Assembly (NCBI GenBank): GCA_934661195.1
Contig: CAKUJD010000002.1
Coordinates: forward strand, 186,001-250,000
Reading direction: 5' to 3'
Length of the DNA stretch: 64,000 bases
Source of the DNA: an uncultured Muribaculaceae bacterium
GTDB lineage: Bacteria; Bacteroidota; Bacteroidia; Bacteroidales; Muribaculaceae
The notes beneath the pieces were generated by a model, which did not search any database, had not been told where the DNA came from, and saw nothing but the letters and a program-made list of their open reading frames with translations. The translations under genes were made by a program, and so were the position numbers. Positions 59,930-64,000 of the stretch are shown one piece after another; position 1 is the stretch's first letter; each line of letters begins with the position of its first letter.

Positions 59930-61087
59930 ATGAAACTATTAAGAAAAATCAAGGTCGCCGTTGCGGCAGCCTTTATGCTGGCCGCCGGCTTTTCGTTTGC
60001 CGGCGCGCAAGATGCCAGCAGTCTTAAGTATTACGACGCGCTTAAGTTCAGAATGATCAACAAGGGTTTCGACAACACCCTCACGCCGTTCACGCGCATT
60101 CCCGCCTACCTTAAGGACAGCGTGCGCCACGACCTGTGGGAGCGCGCCAAGTGCTCAAGCGGCATAGGCTTCCGCTTTGCCACCGACAGCAAGACCATAG
60201 GCCTGCACTACAACTTGCTGTGGAACACCCACATGATGCACATGGCCGATACCGGCCTCAAGGGCTGCGACCTCTACATCCTTGACGACAACGGCAAGTG
60301 GTCGTTCGTCAACTGCAACCGCCCCACCAAAGACTCGATTCAGAGCAAGGTGTTTGTGTCGAACCTCGACGGCAAAATGCACGAGTTCATGATCTACCTG
60401 CCGCTTTACGACGGCATTAACTGGATTGAGATAGGCGTCGACAGCAGTGCCGTAATCTCGCAGCCGCGCATCAACAATCCGCGCAAGGAAAAGAAGTTTG
60501 TGTTCTATGGCACAAGCATTCTGCAGGGCGGCTGCGCCTGCCGCCCCGGCATGGTGGCCACCAGCATGATTCAGCGCGACCTCAATGCCGAGTGCGTCAA
60601 CATTGGCATCAGCGGTGAGGGCAAAATGGACTTCTGCATGGCGCGCGCCCTGGCCAGCATCCCCGATGTGGACGCCTACATCATCGACCCCGTGCCCAAC
60701 TGCACCGAGATGATGTGCGACACGCTCACCTACGACTTCATTAAGATTCTGCGCACGCTCAAGCCCAACACCCCCATATTCATGGTGGAGGGGCCGCGCT
60801 ACTCCTATGAGGCCTACGACAGCTTCTTCGCCAGCTATCTGCCCAAGAAGAACAAGGCTTTCCACAAAAACTTCATGCGGCTGAAGAAGGAAAATCCCAA
60901 GAACCTCTATTATGTGGATCGCGACAACCTGTGGGGCCCCGACAATGAAGGCTCGGTCGACGGAATCCACCTCACCGACATCGGCTTCCACTACTACGCC
61001 AAAAAGCTTGAACCCTACCTGAAGGCTGTGCTCAACGGCACCAAGGTCCCCTTCCAGGAGAAAGTGGATAAGATGTATAGCAAATAA
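59930..61087 (+). CDS. Secreted SGNH/GDSL hydrolase
   Basis: A 385-residue exported esterase-type enzyme. The signal peptide (KVAVAAAFMLAAGFSFAGAQ) is followed by an N-terminal beta domain (about 30-185) and an SGNH hydrolase domain. Block I is FYGTSILQGG with the nucleophile Ser, ISGEG provides the Gly block, and the C-terminal DGIHLTDIGF gives the catalytic Asp and His. Relatives remove acyl groups from polysaccharides or glycans; the substrate here is unknown. A -7 element TATCTTTG lies at 59888-59895, and a 13-bp terminator follows. Confidence 0.88.
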   Translation: MKLLRKIKVAVAAAFMLAAGFSFAGAQDASSLKYYDALKFRMINKGFDNTLTPFTRIPAYLKDSVRHDLWERAKCSSGIGFRFATDSKTIGLHYNLLWNTHMMHMADTGLKGCDLYILDDNGKWSFVNCNRPTKDSIQSKVFVSNLDGKMHEFMIYLPLYDGINWIEIGVDSSAVISQPRINNPRKEKKFVFYGTSILQGGCACRPGMVATSMIQRDLNAECVNIGISGEGKMDFCMARALASIPDVDAYIIDPVPNCTEMMCDTLTYDFIKILRTLKPNTPIFMVEGPRYSYEAYDSFFASYLPKKNKAFHKNFMRLKKENPKNLYYVDRDNLWGPDNEGSVDGIHLTDIGFHYYAKKLEPYLKAVLNGTKVPFQEKVDKMYSK

Positions 61088-61113
61088 GCCCACGGCAATC
61101 ACATAGACAACTG

Positions 61114-61159
61114 TGAGGCCGCACACTAAAAAAAACATGGTGTGCGGCCTCACTTTTTT
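61114..61159 (+). terminator. Intrinsic terminator of the SGNH hydrolase gene
   Basis: TGAGGCCGCACAC (61114-61126) pairs perfectly with GTGTGCGGCCTCA (61140-61152), followed by C and six T residues. Confidence 0.88.
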
Positions 61160-61239
61160 GTCGCAGCGATAATAAATTTGCAATAATGCCGTTATTACTA
61201 TTGAACAAACTAATTAATAAACTCAAAACACTGCTGCCT

Positions 61240-61407
61240 ATGCACAAAAGTTCTACTCAATTTCAAAATGTGCCTCAAGATGTGGAGGCCGCAAAAACCG
61301 TAAAACAACCCAAAGCCTCAACCATTAGCTTCATCAAGCAGTTTGCGCGCGCCTACAAGTGCACGAGTCCGCTGCTGGCCTCATTAGGCGGGGTGGTGCT
61401 GAACTGA
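61240..61407 (+). CDS. Conserved small Bacteroidales peptide
   Basis: A 55-residue protein. The tail KASTISFIKQFARAYKC...LGGVVLN resembles a small family often seen in Bacteroidales genomes (pattern NFIKQFARVY...ILN), recalled from experience rather than a search. Function is unknown. The ATG at 61240 is preferred over the in-frame ATG at 61186, because a -7 element TAAATTTG (61173-61180) puts the transcript start at about 61187. It has its own promoter and a perfect 15-bp terminator. Confidence 0.65.
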   Translation: MHKSSTQFQNVPQDVEAAKTVKQPKASTISFIKQFARAYKCTSPLLASLGGVVLN

Positions 61408-61441
61408 CCCTACACTTTTAGCACAGCAATTACGAAAAAAG

Positions 61442-61479
61442 AAAAGCATCAAAGGGTGTCTAAGCCCTTTGATGCTTTT
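61442..61479. terminator. Bidirectional terminator between the small peptide and the phosphorylase gene
   Basis: AAAAGCATCAAAGGG (61442-61456) pairs perfectly with CCCTTTGATGCTTTT (61465-61479). A-rich and T-rich flanks suit termination from both sides. Confidence 0.85.
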
Positions 61480-61508
61480 GTCATTTATTGTGCGCTTCTG
61501 GTGGCTGC

Positions 61509-62396
61509 TCAGTCGCCCAGCAGACGGTCGAGCACGTTGCCAATCAGGTCGTTCATTGCCGTCTTGTAGTTGGGGTTGGCCGACGTGGCCACGCGGTTGG
61601 CAATTATCGAGCAGATCGTCATGGCGCGGTGCCCCATCAGCTTGGCCATGCCTTGCAGCGCAGCGCTCTCCATCTCATAGTTGGTGATTTTGCCGCCCTG
61701 GTATTCAAACTGCTCAATGCGGCGGTTAAGTTCAGGCTCGGCCAGCGCCAGGCGCACTTCGCGCCCCTGTGGCCCGTAGAAGCCCACGGCCGAGATGGTG
61801 TTGCCGCGCACCATGTCGGTGCGGCCCACCTTCTCCACCAGCTCCTTGTCGGCCTCCACCACATATGGCTTGGCAAACAGCGGGTTCCACTTCACATAGT
61901 CGCAAAACTCGCGCTCGAAGTCGAGGTCGCACACGCTGTTGCGCCCGGCATAGTAGTTGAGCACGCCGTCGAAGCCAATGCCGCGGGCCGCAATCACTGG
62001 CGTGCCCACGGGCACAAACGGCTGCAGGCCGCCCGAGGTGCCAATGCGCACAATGTTAAGGGTGCGGTGGGTGTCCTTCTCGGTGCGGCTGTCGAAGTCA
62101 ACGTTGGCCAGTGCGTCGAGCTCGGTCATCACAATGTCGATGTTGTCGCTGCCTATGCCGTGCGACAGCGCCATCACGGGCTTGCCGCGGTAGGTTCCGC
62201 CTATGGTGTGAAACTCGCGGCTCTGCACCTCGAAGTCTTGCGTGTCGAAGTAGGATGCAATCATGTTCACCCTGCCAGGGTCGCCGCAGCAAATAATGTT
62301 GTCGAGCAGCTGCTCGGGGCGCAGGTGCAAATGAAAAATTGAACCGTCGGAGTTGATTATCAGCTCGGAGTCGGGAATGATTTTCTTCTTGCTCAT
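61509..62396 (-). CDS. Nucleoside phosphorylase, probable uridine phosphorylase
   Basis: A 295-residue PNP/UDP-family enzyme of the Bacteroidetes type. It splits a nucleoside with phosphate into base and ribose-1-phosphate. Family motifs are CCGDPGRVNMIASYF, LSHGIGSDNIDIVMTEL, IVRIGTSGGLQP and the late NYEMESAALQGMAKLMGH with the ribose-contacting Met-Glu. The set fits uridine phosphorylase best. It is the last gene of a leftward transcript with dprA, 55 bases upstream. Confidence 0.88.
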   Translation of the reverse strand: MSKKKIIPDSELIINSDGSIFHLHLRPEQLLDNIICCGDPGRVNMIASYFDTQDFEVQSREFHTIGGTYRGKPVMALSHGIGSDNIDIVMTELDALANVDFDSRTEKDTHRTLNIVRIGTSGGLQPFVPVGTPVIAARGIGFDGVLNYYAGRNSVCDLDFEREFCDYVKWNPLFAKPYVVEADKELVEKVGRTDMVRGNTISAVGFYGPQGREVRLALAEPELNRRIEQFEYQGGKITNYEMESAALQGMAKLMGHRAMTICSIIANRVATSANPNYKTAMNDLIGNVLDRLLGD

Positions 62397-62451
62397 GATA
62401 GTGTGGAGTTTATATTTGTTGATATTAATTGTGGTGTTGTAGTTTCTCTGT

Positions 62452-63567
62452 TCAGGCCATGCTGTAGATGCACCCCGGCTTCGACAGCACTATGCCGCGG
62501 CAGTCGAGTTCCACAAGGGTGCTCATCACTTTGTATACTGGCATGCCCAGCTGCGCCGTGAGCGCGTTGATGTGTATGTCGCCAGCCTTGCTAATGGCGT
62601 CGACTATGGCTTGCTCCTCGGGGGTGAACTGCGGAAACAGCTCAAGTTCGCGGGGCTTTTTGCTCCCGGCACTGCCGTCGCCCCAGCGCATGGCCTCTAT
62701 CAGGTCGTCGGCACAAGTGATGAGGCTTGCCTGATTGTTGCGAATCAGCTTGTTGCAGCCGGTGGAGTAGGGGTCGCTCGTGCGCCCGGGCAGGGCAAAC
62801 ACGTCGCGGTTGTAGCTCTGGGCCAGGTTGGCTGTTATCAGCGCGCCGCCCTTGCCGGCCGATTCGGCCACCACCGTGCAGTCGGCCAAGGCGGCTATTA
62901 TGCGGTTGCGGGCCACAAAGTTGCCGCGGTGAATTTCGTCTTGCGACTGGTAGTCGGTCACTATCATCCCGCCGCGCTCCACAATCTCTATGGCGTCGTT
63001 GCGGTGCTCGGCGGGGTAAATCTTGTTGAGGCCGCGGGCCTGCACCGCCACTGTGGGCACGTTGTGCCTGAGGCAGGCGCGGTGGGCGCATATGTCGATG
63101 CCGTAGGCCAGTCCGCTCACCACCACCAGGCCGGACACCCGCTGTGCCAGCTCGGCCACCAGCGAGTCGCAAAAGTGGCTGCCGTAGGCTGTGGCCTTGC
63201 GCGTGCCCACTATGCTCACCACGTGCTGTGAGTTCAGGTTGCAGTCGCCGCACTTGTATAGCATTATTGGGGCGTCGGGCGCGTTTAGCAGCCGCGCCGG
63301 GAAGTCGCTGTCGGTGTAGTAGGTGATGCCCACGTTGGTGTGGCTCATAAACTCCTGCTCGCGCAGTGCGCGCTCAAGCCGCTCGTTGCGGTAGCTGCGG
63401 CCATACACCTTGCTTTTGCCTCCGGTCACGGCCCTAAGTTCCTCCTCACTCATCATGAAGAAGTCGCGCTCCGAGGGAATCACATCAAGTATTTTCCCGG
63501 CCAGGTCGATGCCCATGCCCCTGATGCTTGCAAACGCTATGCGGTATGTCAGCTCGTCGCAGTTCAT
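62452..63567 (-). CDS. dprA: DNA-processing protein DprA
   Basis: A 371-residue protein that protects incoming single-stranded DNA and loads RecA in natural transformation. The N-terminal SAM-like helical part is followed by the Rossmann domain with VGTRKATAYGSHFC, VVSGLAYGIDICAH, NRIIAALADCTVVAESAGKGGAL and ALPGRTSDPYSTGCNKLI. A C-terminal winged-helix-like region (about 305-371, EEQAIVDAISKAGDIHINAL) is present. Its start overlaps the stop of the thioesterase gene by four bases. ComEC at the left edge and CinA complete a competence-related set. Confidence 0.95.
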   Translation of the reverse strand: MNCDELTYRIAFASIRGMGIDLAGKILDVIPSERDFFMMSEEELRAVTGGKSKVYGRSYRNERLERALREQEFMSHTNVGITYYTDSDFPARLLNAPDAPIMLYKCGDCNLNSQHVVSIVGTRKATAYGSHFCDSLVAELAQRVSGLVVVSGLAYGIDICAHRACLRHNVPTVAVQARGLNKIYPAEHRNDAIEIVERGGMIVTDYQSQDEIHRGNFVARNRIIAALADCTVVAESAGKGGALITANLAQSYNRDVFALPGRTSDPYSTGCNKLIRNNQASLITCADDLIEAMRWGDGSAGSKKPRELELFPQFTPEEQAIVDAISKAGDIHINALTAQLGMPVYKVMSTLVELDCRGIVLSKPGCIYSMA

Positions 63568-63968
63568 TTAAGATATTCACTGAAGGCTTCGGTCAGTTTC
63601 TCGCTTCTCGACAGCCGCCCGTTTTCAATGCTCACCACGCTCACCACTGCGCTTACGGCCAGGCTGCCAGTGGCCTTGTTGAACACGTCCTGGTGGAAAA
63701 TGAAGCGCACGCCCTTCTGTTCAAGCCACAGCCGGCTGGTCATGGTGTCGCCGCTGTGCAGCGGCGTTTTGTAGTCCACCTCGATGCGTGCCACCACAGG
63801 CACTATGCCGGCGTCGGTCATGCCCTTGAACGACAGGCCCGCCTGCTTGCAAAACTCGTGGCGCGTGTATTCCAGGTAGTGCAGGTAGTTGGCATTGTTC
63901 ACTATGCCCTCGCTGTCGAGTTCGTAGTCTCTTACTGGAATGTCGATTGAGAATATATATTTGTCCAT
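63564..63968 (-). CDS. Acyl-CoA thioesterase of the 4-hydroxybenzoyl-CoA/YbgC type
   Basis: A 134-residue hot-dog-fold protein. The motif VRDYELDSEGIVNNANYLHYLEYTRHEF carries the Asp expected at the active site of the YbgC/FadM group. Substrates may be short- or medium-chain acyl-CoAs; they cannot be fixed from sequence. The ATG at 63968 is chosen since a -7 element TAAATTTG (minus strand, 63997-63990) spans the alternative in-frame start at 63992. It heads the thioesterase-dprA-phosphorylase operon. Confidence 0.9.
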   Translation of the reverse strand: MDKYIFSIDIPVRDYELDSEGIVNNANYLHYLEYTRHEFCKQAGLSFKGMTDAGIVPVVARIEVDYKTPLHSGDTMTSRLWLEQKGVRFIFHQDVFNKATGSLAVSAVVSVVSIENGRLSRSEKLTEAFSEYLK

Positions 63969-64000
63969 TGCTGTTGTCCTATTAAAATTCAAATTTACGA

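Overview
The window comes from a member of the order Bacteroidales, probably Muribaculaceae-like. Evidence: promoters of the Bacteroidetes type (TTTG, 19 bases, then TAnnTTTG), almost no Shine-Dalgarno sites, the rpmB-rpmG-DUF4295 trio, an OstA-like protein next to two parvulin isomerases and MutL, a DUF4421 protein, a type III fructose-bisphosphatase and a GC-rich core. No tRNA, rRNA, CRISPR array or transposase was found.

Layout. 1-2.0 kb: the 5' part of comEC (runs off the left edge) and aroE, leftward. 2.3-5.0 kb: an MCE/MlaD protein and dnaA. 5.0-7.5 kb: a two-gene McrBC restriction cassette. 7.7-11.3 kb: pyruvate:ferredoxin oxidoreductase, leftward. 11.7-14.8 kb: a DbpA-type helicase facing a leftward B3/4-protein, Sua5, thioredoxin-lipoprotein group. 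15-21.2 kb: mtnN, luxS, an AraC regulator, fbp and nadE. 21.3-30.6 kb: TamB, a DUF4421 protein, TsaD, an M48 protease and CinA. 30.7-32.7 kb: a structured leader, rpmB, rpmG, a frameshifted DUF4295 gene, a 3'-5' exonuclease and a small membrane protein.

The unusual region is 32.9-44.4 kb. It opens with a candidate ~395-nt structured RNA that has its own promoter and terminator. A five-gene co-directional operon follows: a vWA-like lipoprotein, a small membrane protein, a tubulin/FtsZ-like GTPase, a 1276-residue actin/Hsp70-fold ATPase, and a degenerate Hsp70-like domain fused to a C-terminal TerD domain. Next come an AT-rich DUF2971 gene and the truncated C-terminus of a P-type cation ATPase. 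Base composition drops sharply across this stretch, and the usual rpmB-rpmG-DUF4295-ftsY-rimO cluster is split around it. It reads as an acquired island carrying a candidate undescribed envelope/cytoskeleton/TerD system.

44.5-64 kb returns to core genes: rimO and ftsY (leftward), guaB, two parvulin isomerases, an OstA-like protein and mutL. Then come a leftward secreted protein whose start lies across a G8 tract, an OmpA-family lipoprotein, an SGNH hydrolase, a 55-residue peptide, and a leftward thioesterase, dprA, nucleoside phosphorylase operon.
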